Positions 1 to 7,862 of a DNA stretch of 64,000 nucleotides are shown here, one piece after another. The DNA is taken from positions 1,415,318 through 1,479,317 of the forward strand of contig NZ_JAQYUU010000001.1 in NCBI RefSeq assembly GCF_028728205.1, given 5' to 3'. The stretch's first letter is position 1, and every line of letters starts with the position of its first letter. Under the pieces are notes generated by a model that saw only the letters and a list, made by a program, of their open reading frames with translations, ran no database searches and was not told where the DNA came from. This stretch comes from Clostridium sp. 'White wine YQ'. Lineage in GTDB: Bacteria; Bacillota; Clostridia; Clostridiales; Clostridiaceae. A program made the position numbers and the translations under genes.

Positions 1-432
1 TCCATATGATACAAAATTAAATAATTTTCCTGAAAAGTTAACTGGTGAACCATGAGTTAAATGCCCACCATGGCTTAAATTCATTCCTAATACTGTATCT
101 CCTGGATTCAAAATTGTGAAATAAACTGCCATATTTGCTTGTGAACCTGAATGAGGTTGAACATTTGCATGCTCTGCTCCAAAAAGTTCTTTAGCTCTTT
201 CTATGGCTAAAGATTCAACTTCATCAACAACATGACATCCACCATAATATCTTTTTGCTGGATATCCTTCTGCGTATTTATTAGTCAAATATGATCCCAT
301 AGCTTCCATTACAGCTTTAGAAGTGAAATTCTCAGAAGCAATAAGTTCAATTCCATATTGTTGCCTGTCTAACTCCTTATTAATAAGGTCTAGGATATCA
401 CTATCCATTTCTTTTAAATTTGTAAAGTTCAT
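1..432 (-). CDS. glyA: Serine hydroxymethyltransferase, N-terminal 144 residues (cut by window edge)
   Basis: This PLP enzyme interconverts serine and glycine while charging tetrahydrofolate with a one-carbon unit in the cytoplasm. The reading frame runs off the left edge, so only the first 144 residues are present. They show the family landmarks in order: [10 protein letters not shown] near residues 29-38, [15 protein letters not shown] near 51-65, [11 protein letters not shown] near 90-100 and [11 protein letters not shown] near 121-131. The ATG at 430-432 is preceded on the minus strand by a GGGGTG ribosome-binding site. The PLP-lysine region lies outside the window. The gene diverges from the ThrE-like pair. 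Identity is certain for the part seen. Confidence 0.97.
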   Translation of the reverse strand, partial: MNFTNLKEMDSDILDLINKELDRQQYGIELIASENFTSKAVMEAMGSYLTNKYAEGYPAKRYYGGCHVVDEVESLAIERAKELFGAEHANVQPHSGSQANMAVYFTILNPGDTVLGMNLSHGGHLTHGSPVNFSGKLFNFVSYG

Positions 433-508
433 ATTAACACCCCAATTTCTTAAAATTTACGTTACATATTTTATTTTATCATACGAAAACATAAAAATAA
501 ATTAATAG

Positions 509-536
509 TTGAAGTTAAAGGGTTATATGCTATAAT
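509..536 (+). promoter_or_regulatory. Candidate sigma-A promoter for the ThrE-like pair
   Basis: A TTGAAG element at 509-514 is followed after 16 bases by a perfect TATAAT at 531-536, about 40 bases before the start codon at 575. The stretch just upstream resembles part of the dispersed repeat described at 22.1 and 33.5 kb, possibly by chance in AT-rich DNA. Confidence 0.6.
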
Positions 537-574
537 TTCATATGAAAAGAAATGTTTAACGGAGATATAAATTT

Positions 575-1342
575 ATGGATAGTAATAAAATATTACATGT
601 GGCCACATATGCTGGTAGAATAATTTTAGAAAATGGCGGCGAAACCTATAGAGTCGAAGAAACCATAAATAGAATATGTCAAGCTTTTGGTATGGAGGAC
701 GCTGACAGTTTTGTAACACCAACAGGAATAATGGCGTCTGCTTTTCACACAGAAAGAGGTACATTTTCACTTGTGAGAAGAGTTAGATCTAGAACTGTTA
801 ACCTTCAAAAAGTTCATGAAGTAAACGACTTATCAAGAAATATTCTTGTAAAAAACATGACCGTACTAGAAGTTTTAGACGAACTAAAGAGAATAGATAA
901 ATCTAAAAGATATGATGATAAAACAACTATATTCTTTTCAGCTTTAGGTGCTGGAGCATTCTCTATGCTTTTTGGAGGAAATATAAAAGATTTTGTAGCT
1001 GCTTTTATTATAGGTATTGTAATAAAATATTTTTCAATTGTGAGTAGCTCTCTTTCAATTAATGATTTTTTCACAAACAGCATATCTGGAGCTATAACAG
1101 CCATTATGGCTTTAATTTTCATAAAATTTAATATTGCATCTAATTTAGATATGACAATAATTGGAGCCATTATGCTTCTTGTGCCCGGTCTTGCTATTAC
1201 AAATGCAATTCGTGATACTATTGCAGGAGATTTTGTTTCTGGGTTAACAAGGGCTGCTGAAGCCTTTCTTGTTGCTATAGCAATAGCTGTAGGTTCCGGA
1301 ATTGTATTAAGCTTTTGGTTTAAGTTTTATGGAGGTATATAA
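575..1342 (+). CDS. Threonine/serine exporter family protein, N-terminal subunit (ThrE/YjjP type)
   Basis: A 255-residue protein of the split ThrE family (formerly DUF1212), which exports threonine and serine in Corynebacterium. The first ~115 residues are soluble and carry the conserved HVATYAGRIILENGGETYR segment at about residues 8-26. The rest holds hydrophobic segments near 120-140, 143-165, 175-195, 205-222 and 230-250, so it sits in the cytoplasmic membrane. The partner subunit starts three bases after this gene, so the two should be co-translated and form one transporter, as YjjP and YjjB do. The ribosome-binding site is ACGGAGA. The substrate in this organism is inferred from the family only. 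Confidence 0.87.
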   Translation: MDSNKILHVATYAGRIILENGGETYRVEETINRICQAFGMEDADSFVTPTGIMASAFHTERGTFSLVRRVRSRTVNLQKVHEVNDLSRNILVKNMTVLEVLDELKRIDKSKRYDDKTTIFFSALGAGAFSMLFGGNIKDFVAAFIIGIVIKYFSIVSSSLSINDFFTNSISGAITAIMALIFIKFNIASNLDMTIIGAIMLLVPGLAITNAIRDTIAGDFVSGLTRAAEAFLVAIAIAVGSGIVLSFWFKFYGGI

Positions 1343-1344
1343 TT

Positions 1345-1779
1345 ATGATTAAAGAAATTGTAGTATCTATAATTGCAACTTTCGGCTTTGGAATTATATT
1401 TAATATAAAAGGTAAGAATCTTGTTTTCGCTTCTTTAGGCGGCGGATTAGGTTGGCTGGTTTATAAATTATCTTTAACTCATTCAAATTCCGGTACTTTG
1501 GCTTTATTTATATCTTCTATTATTTTCTCTGCATATTCAGAAATATTAGCAAGAATATTAAAAAGTCCAGTAACTACCTTCATAATTTGTGCATTAATTC
1601 CTCTAGTTCCTGGTGGAGGAATGTATTATACAATGTATGAAATAGTCCAAGGGAATATTGATAAGTCTCTTGAGCTAGGACTTAATACTTTAGCTTCTGC
1701 AGGTACTTTAGCATTAGGTATTATTTTTGTTTCTTCAATAACTAGGATTATAATATCACCCAAACCGAGAAAAACTTAA
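1345..1779 (+). CDS. Threonine/serine exporter family protein, C-terminal subunit (YjjB type)
   Basis: A 144-residue all-membrane protein with four to five hydrophobic segments and the LVPGGGMYYTMYEIV stretch near residues 87-101 typical of the YjjB half of ThrE exporters. In Corynebacterium ThrE this half is fused to the soluble N-terminal half; here the two are separate adjacent genes with almost no spacer, which supports a heteromeric transporter. It ends about ten bases before a strong terminator shared with the converging repressor gene. Confidence 0.86.
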   Translation: MIKEIVVSIIATFGFGIIFNIKGKNLVFASLGGGLGWLVYKLSLTHSNSGTLALFISSIIFSAYSEILARILKSPVTTFIICALIPLVPGGGMYYTMYEIVQGNIDKSLELGLNTLASAGTLALGIIFVSSITRIIISPKPRKT

Positions 1780-1790
1780 ATAGAAGTAAA

Positions 1791-1834
1791 AAAGTGGGTG
1801 TCTCAAAACAAATCTTGAGACACCCACTTTTATT
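1791..1834. terminator. Bidirectional intrinsic terminator
   Basis: A perfect 16-bp inverted repeat (1791-1806 with 1815-1830) with an 8-base loop, flanked by A's on the left and T's on the right. It serves the exporter pair on plus and the CsoR-like gene on minus, whose stop codon abuts it. Confidence 0.9.
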
Positions 1835-2102
1835 ATTTCATGAAGGAATTAAGTGTTTTAATTAAATTCTCTAATCCTTCTTCCCCTTCACTATCTGGTT
1901 CTATTCCTATGCAGTTTCTTGCATAATCTTCTAATATTAATCCGCCAACTTTATTTATTGCTGCTCTAATAGCAGATATCTGAACCAACACATCCGAGCA
2001 ACATACATTTTTATCTATCATTCCTTGTATACCCTTAACTTGGCCTTCTATTCTTTTAAGCCTAGTAAGAATATCTTTTTTTAACTTTTCTTCTTTTTCC
2101 AT
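1833..2102 (-). CDS. Metal/persulfide-sensing repressor of the CsoR/CstR family
   Basis: An 89-residue all-helical repressor of the DUF156 family, which includes the copper sensor CsoR, the nickel sensor RcnR and the persulfide sensor CstR. The conserved core LTRLKRIEGQVKGIQGMI lies at residues 12-29. Two of three CsoR copper ligands are present as C35 and C64, 29 residues apart as in the family, but the histidine expected four residues before the second cysteine is a tyrosine (Y60), and C34 adds an extra thiol. Loss of the histidine with both cysteines kept is the CstR pattern, so a sulfur-sensing role is possible. It stands alone, with no copper ATPase or rhodanese gene beside it. An operator-like palindrome just upstream suggests autorepression. 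Confidence 0.85.
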   Translation of the reverse strand: MEKEEKLKKDILTRLKRIEGQVKGIQGMIDKNVCCSDVLVQISAIRAAINKVGGLILEDYARNCIGIEPDSEGEEGLENLIKTLNSFMK

Positions 2103-2116
2103 ATTTTCATCTCCTT

Positions 2117-2133
2117 ATACCTATAAGGGGTAT
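2117..2133. promoter_or_regulatory. Candidate CsoR/CstR operator
   Basis: The sequence ATACCTATAAGGGGTAT is an imperfect palindrome of the ATACC(C)-GGGGTAT type bound by CsoR and CstR proteins. It sits immediately upstream of the AAGGAG ribosome-binding site (2111-2116 on minus) of the repressor gene, where bound protein would block its own transcription. Assignment is by resemblance. Confidence 0.6.
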
Positions 2134-2229
2134 TTTTAATAATTATAACCTATTATTAATTTACTATTCAAGAAAAAATCGTCAAAGCGATTATGAGCCT
2201 TAAAAAATTATAAATTCCTAAAGAGTGAA

Positions 2230-2268
2230 ATAACCTAATCCATACTTATAATAAAAACATGGATTAGG
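2230..2268 (-). terminator. Probable terminator after aspS
   Basis: A perfect 10-bp inverted repeat (2234-2243 with 2259-2268, loop 15) lies 16 bases past the aspS stop. The following minus-strand tract is only moderately T-rich. Confidence 0.5.
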
Positions 2269-2283
2269 CTATATACCACTTAA

Positions 2284-4068
2284 TTATTTATCTTCTTTAT
2301 TTATTGAAATTCCTAGTTCCACAAGTTGTTTTTCATCTGTTACATTAGGAGCTTCAGTCATCGGACAGTATGCATTTTGGTTCTTAGGGAATGCAATAAC
2401 ATCTTTAATATTATCAGTACCAGCTAGGAACATGATCATTCTATCAAATCCAAATGCCAATCCACCATGTGGAGGTGGTCCAAACTTAAAGGCTTCTAAT
2501 AAGAATCCAAATCTTTCCCATGCACTTTCTTGAGTAAATCCTAAAACTCCAAACATTCTTTCTTGAAGCTTAGTATCATGTATTCTTATAGAACCTCCAC
2601 CTAGCTCTTCACCATTAAGTACTAAGTCATATGCTTTAGCTCTAACTCTTCCTGGATCAGACTCTAGATATTCTAAATCCTCATCCATTGGACAAGTAAA
2701 TGGGTGATGAGCTGCAAAATATCTTCCTTCTTCTTCATCGTACTCTAAAAGCGGGAATTCTGTAATCCAGCAGAAATTGAATTCATTTTTATCCTTTATT
2801 AGGTCATATTTTTTAGCTAATTCTAATCTTAATTGGCCTAATGACTGGAATACTACAGAATTTTTATCAGCAACTATTAGTATCATATCACCAGTTTCAG
2901 CTGACATCACATCTATGATATTTTTTAATTCATCTTCTTTTAAGAATTTAGATATTGGAGATTTTATTTCTTCTTCCTTTAATTGAATCCATGCAAGACC
3001 TTTAGCCTTAAATGTCTTAACAAATTCACCTAATCTATCTATATCCTTTCTTCCCATGTTTGCACCATTTTTAAGGCATATTGCCCTAACTGATCCGCCA
3101 CTCACTAAAGCATCTTGGAAAACTTTAAATTCTGCATTTTTCACAGTTTCAGATAAATCTCTTATTTCCATATCAAATCTTAAGTCTGGTTTATCGGAAC
3201 CGTATTTCTCCATTGCTTCTTTATATGGCATTCTTCTTATTGGAAGCTTAACATCAATATTTCCAACTTCCTTAAATACATGTTTTATTAACCCTTCGTT
3301 AAGTTCCATAACATCATCTTGTTCAACGAAACTCATTTCTAAGTCTATTTGAGTAAATTCTGGTTGTCTGTTTGCTCTTAAGTCTTCGTCTCTAAAACAT
3401 TTCACTATTTGGAAGTACTTATCAAATCCAGAAACCATTAAAAGCTGCTTAAATAATTGTGGTGATTGTGGCAATGCATAAAACATACCTGGATAATTTC
3501 TTGAAGGAACTAAATAGTCTCTTGCTCCTTCTGGTGTGCTTTTTGTAAGCATTGGAGTTTCGATTTCTAAAAACTCATTGTTTACAAGATAATCTCTAAC
3601 TGATTTCGCTGTTTTACTTCTAATCATAAGTATTTTTTGCATATCGCTTCTTCTTAAGTCTAAATATCTATACTTAAGTCTAATATTTTCAGCAGCATCT
3701 AAATTATCTTTAATATATATAGGAGGAGTTTCTGATTCAGAAAGAATTTTTATTTCTTCTCCCTTTAATTCAACCATCCCAGTTGCCATTGCACTATTTG
3801 GAGCTTCTCTTCTTATGATTTCACCTTTTATTGCTATACAATATTCAGGTCTAACTTTATTAGCTTTTTCAAATGCTTCTTTATTTATAACTTCTCCAAA
3901 TACTACCTGTAAAATTCCAGTTCTATCTCTAAGATCTACAAACTCAAGTCCCCCTAAGTTTCTATTTCTTTGAACCCATCCCATTACAGTTACTTTTTGT
4001 CCTATGTGCTCTTCTCTTAACTCTCCGCACATTATGGTTCTTTTCCATGAATTTAAGGCTTCACCCAT
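2284..4068 (-). CDS. aspS: Aspartate--tRNA ligase
   Basis: This class II aminoacyl-tRNA synthetase charges tRNA with aspartate in the cytoplasm. Its 594 residues match the bacterial type: an OB-fold anticodon-binding domain at about 15-110, the class II core with motif 2 (FRDEDLRANRQPEFTQ) near 220, the bacteria-specific GAD insertion at roughly 295-420, and motif 3 (GLAFGFDRMIMFLAGT) near 535-550. The ATG is preceded by AGGAGG. It is the last gene of the block, 15 bases after hisS, a pairing common in Firmicutes. Whether it is discriminating or also charges tRNA-Asn cannot be judged here. Confidence 0.97.
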   Translation of the reverse strand: MGEALNSWKRTIMCGELREEHIGQKVTVMGWVQRNRNLGGLEFVDLRDRTGILQVVFGEVINKEAFEKANKVRPEYCIAIKGEIIRREAPNSAMATGMVELKGEEIKILSESETPPIYIKDNLDAAENIRLKYRYLDLRRSDMQKILMIRSKTAKSVRDYLVNNEFLEIETPMLTKSTPEGARDYLVPSRNYPGMFYALPQSPQLFKQLLMVSGFDKYFQIVKCFRDEDLRANRQPEFTQIDLEMSFVEQDDVMELNEGLIKHVFKEVGNIDVKLPIRRMPYKEAMEKYGSDKPDLRFDMEIRDLSETVKNAEFKVFQDALVSGGSVRAICLKNGANMGRKDIDRLGEFVKTFKAKGLAWIQLKEEEIKSPISKFLKEDELKNIIDVMSAETGDMILIVADKNSVVFQSLGQLRLELAKKYDLIKDKNEFNFCWITEFPLLEYDEEEGRYFAAHHPFTCPMDEDLEYLESDPGRVRAKAYDLVLNGEELGGGSIRIHDTKLQERMFGVLGFTQESAWERFGFLLEAFKFGPPPHGGLAFGFDRMIMFLAGTDNIKDVIAFPKNQNAYCPMTEAPNVTDEKQLVELGISINKEDK

Positions 4069-4083
4069 TTTTCTTCCTCCTAA

Positions 4084-5334
4084 TTACTTAACTAAACTTA
4101 CTATATCTTCTAATGAATCTAAATTTATATCAAATGTTTCTCCATCAGACATCCTTTTAATTTTTCCTGTACCATTTGCAATTTCATCTTCACCTAATAT
4201 TAAAGTAAAAGCTGCTCCTATTTTATTTGCATACTTCATTTGAGCCTTTACACTTTTCTTCATATGATCACAATCACTCTTAATTCCAAATTTTCTTAGC
4301 TTGTAAGTAAGCGCAAAAGCTTTAACTCTAGCTAAATCTCCCATTGAACCAATATATAAATCAATTGTATTTGGTTCTGGAATCTCTATTCCTTCTTCCT
4401 CAAGAGTAAGTAATAATCTTTCTAGTCCTAATCCAAATCCAACTGCTGGTGTCTCTGGCCCACCTATTTCTGATATCAGACCATCATATCTTCCACCACC
4501 ACATACAGTTATATCTTTATTTATTATTTCAAAAACTGTTCTTGTGTAGTAATCTAGTCCTCTAACTATTTTAGGATCTATTTCAAAATTAATATCCATA
4601 GCATTTAAATAAGTTTTTACTTCCTCAAAGTGGTTGCTACAGTCTTCACAAATATAATCTAAAATAACTGGTGCATTTTTAGTAATCTCTTTACAACTTT
4701 TTTCTTTACAATCAAGTATCCTCATTGGATTTTTTTCAAATCTACCTTTACAAGTATCACAAAGATTATCATAATTTTCTTTTAAGAAATCCATTAATGC
4801 TTTGTTATATTTTGCTCTACAATCTGGGCAACCTAAACTATTTATATTTAGAGTTAATCCCTCTATTCCAAATTCATCTAATGCTCTCATTGCTAGAGAA
4901 ATAACTTCTGCATCAATGGAAGCTTCCTTTGAGCCAAATATTTCAATACCGTATTGGTGAAATTGTCTAAGTCTTCCCTTTTGCATTTTTTCATATCTAA
5001 AACATGGAGTAAAATAATATAACTTAGTAGGTTGAGCATCATTAAATAATGAATTTTCAATAAATGCTCTTACAGAAGGAGCTGTACCTTCAGGCTTTAA
5101 AGTTATACTTCTTTCACCTTTATCTAAGAATGTATACATTTCCTTTTGAACAACATCTGTAGTTTCTCCAACTCCTCTTTTAAAAAGTTCTGTGTGCTCA
5201 AATATAGGAGTTCTAATTTCCCTTATTCCATATTCTTTTGAAAGCTCTCTAAACTTATTTTCTACATAATGCCACTTATATGCATCCTTAGGAAGCATAT
5301 CTTTTGTCCCTTTCGGAGCTTGTATTTTATCCAT
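4084..5334 (-). CDS. hisS: Histidine--tRNA ligase
   Basis: This class II synthetase charges tRNA-His. I place the start at the ATG giving [12 protein letters not shown], the normal family N-terminus, preceded by GGGAGG; an in-frame ATG 21 bases upstream overlaps the hemZ end and lacks a good ribosome-binding site. The 416 residues carry motif 2 ([16 protein letters not shown]), the histidine-recognition segments [12 protein letters not shown] and GGGRYDGL in the middle to later part, and a C-terminal anticodon-binding domain. A cluster of cysteines in the insertion domain (around CPDC and CDTC) is seen in many Gram-positive HisRS. It lies between hemZ and aspS on one transcript. Confidence 0.97.
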   Translation of the reverse strand: MDKIQAPKGTKDMLPKDAYKWHYVENKFRELSKEYGIREIRTPIFEHTELFKRGVGETTDVVQKEMYTFLDKGERSITLKPEGTAPSVRAFIENSLFNDAQPTKLYYFTPCFRYEKMQKGRLRQFHQYGIEIFGSKEASIDAEVISLAMRALDEFGIEGLTLNINSLGCPDCRAKYNKALMDFLKENYDNLCDTCKGRFEKNPMRILDCKEKSCKEITKNAPVILDYICEDCSNHFEEVKTYLNAMDINFEIDPKIVRGLDYYTRTVFEIINKDITVCGGGRYDGLISEIGGPETPAVGFGLGLERLLLTLEEEGIEIPEPNTIDLYIGSMGDLARVKAFALTYKLRKFGIKSDCDHMKKSVKAQMKYANKIGAAFTLILGEDEIANGTGKIKRMSDGETFDINLDSLEDIVSLVK

Positions 5335-5347
5335 TAACCTTCCTCCC

Positions 5348-6775
5348 TTATTCATACAAAGTATTTAGTAGATCTATTTTCCCTTGTATCATTTCATCAA
5401 TTCTATTTACATATTCTTTAACATCTTTGACGTTACCGAATCTTTCAATCCTATTTTCATTATGAAAAACTACTTTTGATACAGCATCAGCACCAATTGC
5501 TATTATAGTTTCTGTATCTTCTATCATTAGCATATTATATATGCATTCCTTATTATTTAAGGAGTATCCTACATTCTCCATGTTACCAACCATATTCTTT
5601 TGTCTATACATATAATAAGGTTCCATCTTTAACTCAATTGCTAATTCTCTAGTTTTTTCATACATTTTATTTAGCTCATTTTGAGTAGGTCTATATAGCT
5701 TTTTCCCGAGTATAAGCTCTTCATGTAACCTAGAAGCTCTTTTAATTGACATTCCATGAACAGTTAAGGATTCTGGTTTTAATTTAAGTATATCTATAAA
5801 TGTGTTATTTACTTCTTCAATACCTTCACCAGGAAGTCCTACTATTATATCCATATTTATATTATCAAAGCCCAAACTTCTCGCCAAGTTAAACTTATTA
5901 ATAACCTGTTCCTTTGTATGTCCTCTACCTATATTCTTAAGTGTTACATTATTCATTGATTGAGGATTTATACTAATTCTATCGACTCTATACTTTTTCA
6001 TAGTCCCAAGTTTTTCTTCCGTTATTGAATCAGGTCTTCCGCATTCCACAGTAAATTCAATTGGGTTAAAAGGTTCGATTAACCTATTATAAATTTCAGC
6101 CATTAATCCTTCAAATTCTTCATTATCAACTGCCGTAGGCGTCCCACCGCCAAAATAGACCGTATTAACTTCTAGTTTCTTATTTGAAATATATTGACTC
6201 ATAGCATCAATTTCTTTTTTAATTGCTGTAATATATGGTTCCACTTGTTTTTTTGCTCCAGCTATCGGATTAGAAGCAAAAGAACAATATAAGCATCTAG
6301 TTGGACAAAAAGCCATTCCAATATAAATACTTATTTTTTCCTTTTTAACATCTACAAATCCTTTTTCTCTCTCTGCAATTTCTATGCATAGATCACTTTT
6401 TTCCTCAGATGTAAGATATTTATCTTTAAAATATCTACGTATTTCTGCTTTAGATTTCCCTTCATTCAATAAAGAAAGTGCTATTTTGCTTGGTCTTATT
6501 CCTATTAAAGTTCCCCAAGGATAATAATCCTTAGTTAATTCGCTTAATAATTTAAATAACTCTCTTTTAACTGAATCTTTTCTATCTTCTTCTAAAGCAA
6601 CCTCTCTACATATTTGATCATACTCAATTACAAGTTTTGATTCTTCACTTGTAATCTTATAATCAAAGTCATCCGCTCTATTTATTTTAATATCCTCTAA
6701 CGGGAAAAATATATTAAACATTTGATATACGTCATATCTTAGATTTTCATCTGATAGTGTTATATTTAGTGTCAT
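5348..6775 (-). CDS. hemZ: HemZ-type radical SAM coproporphyrinogen III oxidase-like protein
   Basis: A 475-residue radical SAM protein. The AdoMet cluster motif is C157-P-T-R-C161-L-Y-C164, followed by [12 protein letters not shown] and the HemN-like core. The ~150-residue N-terminal extension is typical of HemZ rather than HemN/HemW. Family members carry out or resemble oxygen-independent decarboxylation of coproporphyrinogen III, but many clostridia encode HemZ without a full haem pathway, so the substrate is unproven. I chose the ATG at 6773-6775, preceded by AAGGAGAG; an upstream in-frame TTG (6794-6796) overlaps the end of the hydrolase gene and has no ribosome-binding site. It lies in the dtd-hydrolase-hemZ-hisS-aspS series. 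Confidence 0.9.
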   Translation of the reverse strand: MTLNITLSDENLRYDVYQMFNIFFPLEDIKINRADDFDYKITSEESKLVIEYDQICREVALEEDRKDSVKRELFKLLSELTKDYYPWGTLIGIRPSKIALSLLNEGKSKAEIRRYFKDKYLTSEEKSDLCIEIAEREKGFVDVKKEKISIYIGMAFCPTRCLYCSFASNPIAGAKKQVEPYITAIKKEIDAMSQYISNKKLEVNTVYFGGGTPTAVDNEEFEGLMAEIYNRLIEPFNPIEFTVECGRPDSITEEKLGTMKKYRVDRISINPQSMNNVTLKNIGRGHTKEQVINKFNLARSLGFDNINMDIIVGLPGEGIEEVNNTFIDILKLKPESLTVHGMSIKRASRLHEELILGKKLYRPTQNELNKMYEKTRELAIELKMEPYYMYRQKNMVGNMENVGYSLNNKECIYNMLMIEDTETIIAIGADAVSKVVFHNENRIERFGNVKDVKEYVNRIDEMIQGKIDLLNTLYE

Positions 6776-6785
6776 TTTCTCTCCT

Positions 6786-7388
6786 TTATCTAGCAAAAGG
6801 GTTTCCTCTTTTTTCAGTCATAATAGAAGTCTTTGGGCCGTGTCCTGGGTAAACAATAGTATTATCATTAAGTATAAATAGTTTTGTTCTAATGCTATCT
6901 ACTAATGTATCCATATCCCCACCTTCAAAATCTGATCTTCCTACACTTAGGTAAAATAAGGTATCTCCTGCAAAAAGATGTTCACCATCTAAAAGAAAAC
7001 ACATTCCTCCTGCGCTATGTCCAGGTGTATGTATACACTTAATTTTATGTCCTGAAAAATCTATTTCTTCTCCATCTTTTAGATATCTTTCTGCTTCTGG
7101 TATTTTACCAAATACGTAGGATGATCCTTGCATATAAACTTTTTCATCCTCATTAATAAAATGAGGAACTTTAAACGTACTTTTTAGTTCAGAAACAGCA
7201 CCTACGTGGTCAAAGTGACCATGGGTTAATAATATAAACTTTAATTTAGCTCCAAGTTTATTAATTATATCAGCTAAATAATCACCCTGATCCCCTGGAT
7301 CCACTACAAAAGCTTCCTTTGTTTTTTCATCCATAACTATATAACAATTTTCTTGTATATCGCCTACTGGGATAGTTTTAATTATCAT
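6786..7388 (-). CDS. Metallo-beta-lactamase-fold hydrolase (glyoxalase II-like)
   Basis: A 200-residue single-domain metallo-hydrolase with a complete dinuclear metal site: H56-x-H58-x-D60-H61 (THGHFDH), H124 in HTPGHSAG, D142 in GDTLF and H183 in PGHGP. Family members hydrolyse thioesters such as S-lactoylglutathione or related cytoplasmic substrates. Clostridia usually lack glutathione, so the natural substrate is open. The ATG has an AGGAGG site. It lies ten bases after dtd and runs into hemZ, a common clostridial order that suggests co-expression rather than shared function. Confidence 0.9.
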   Translation of the reverse strand: MIIKTIPVGDIQENCYIVMDEKTKEAFVVDPGDQGDYLADIINKLGAKLKFILLTHGHFDHVGAVSELKSTFKVPHFINEDEKVYMQGSSYVFGKIPEAERYLKDGEEIDFSGHKIKCIHTPGHSAGGMCFLLDGEHLFAGDTLFYLSVGRSDFEGGDMDTLVDSIRTKLFILNDNTIVYPGHGPKTSIMTEKRGNPFAR

Positions 7389-7398
7389 AAACTTCCTC

Positions 7399-7848
7399 CT
7401 AAAAATCCTTTTTACTTTCTAATAGCAGAGTTACAGGGCCATCATTAATTATTTCAACTTCCATATCTGCTCCAAATTCTCCAGTTTCAACTCTTATTCC
7501 CTCTTCTTTAAAGGCCTCAACAACTTTTTCATAAATGCCAATAGCTTCTTCTCCACCAAGTGCATTTATAAAGCTTGGTCTCCTACCTTTTCTACAATCT
7601 CCGTATAAGGTAAATTGTGATATTATAAGTATTTCTCCATTAACATCTTTTAAAGAAAGATTCATTTTATCATCGCTATCTGAAAATACTCTTAAGTTAA
7701 TAACCTTATCTCTAATGTATTTAATATCTTCGTCAGTATCACCTTTTGTAATACCAATTAATACATTTAAGCCTGCACCTATTTCTCCAATTGTTCTTCC
7801 ATCAACCTTAACACTACTTCTTTTTACTCTTTGCACTACAGCTCTCAT
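7399..7848 (-). CDS. dtd: D-aminoacyl-tRNA deacylase
   Basis: This 149-residue proofreading enzyme removes D-amino acids (and glycine mischarged on tRNA-Ala) from tRNA. It has the normal family length, the N-terminal MRAVVQRVKRSSV, the SQFTLYGD motif near residue 78 and the C-terminal NDGPVT element carrying the cross-subunit Gly-cisPro gate. It sits directly after the RSH gene, the conserved relA-dtd order of Firmicutes, and shares its transcript. Its ribosome-binding site is a weak AAGGAT. Confidence 0.97.
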   Translation of the reverse strand: MRAVVQRVKRSSVKVDGRTIGEIGAGLNVLIGITKGDTDEDIKYIRDKVINLRVFSDSDDKMNLSLKDVNGEILIISQFTLYGDCRKGRRPSFINALGGEEAIGIYEKVVEAFKEEGIRVETGEFGADMEVEIINDGPVTLLLESKKDF

Positions 7849-7862
7849 TCACTAAACATCCT

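Noticed and set aside
814..1170. A 118-codon open frame opposite the ThrE-like gene
   Set aside because: It is antisense to a well-supported gene and shows only the hydrophobic/serine-rich composition produced by reading AT-rich coding DNA backwards. The same applies to other long antisense frames, such as 37606-38037, 30430-30819 and 52191-52607.
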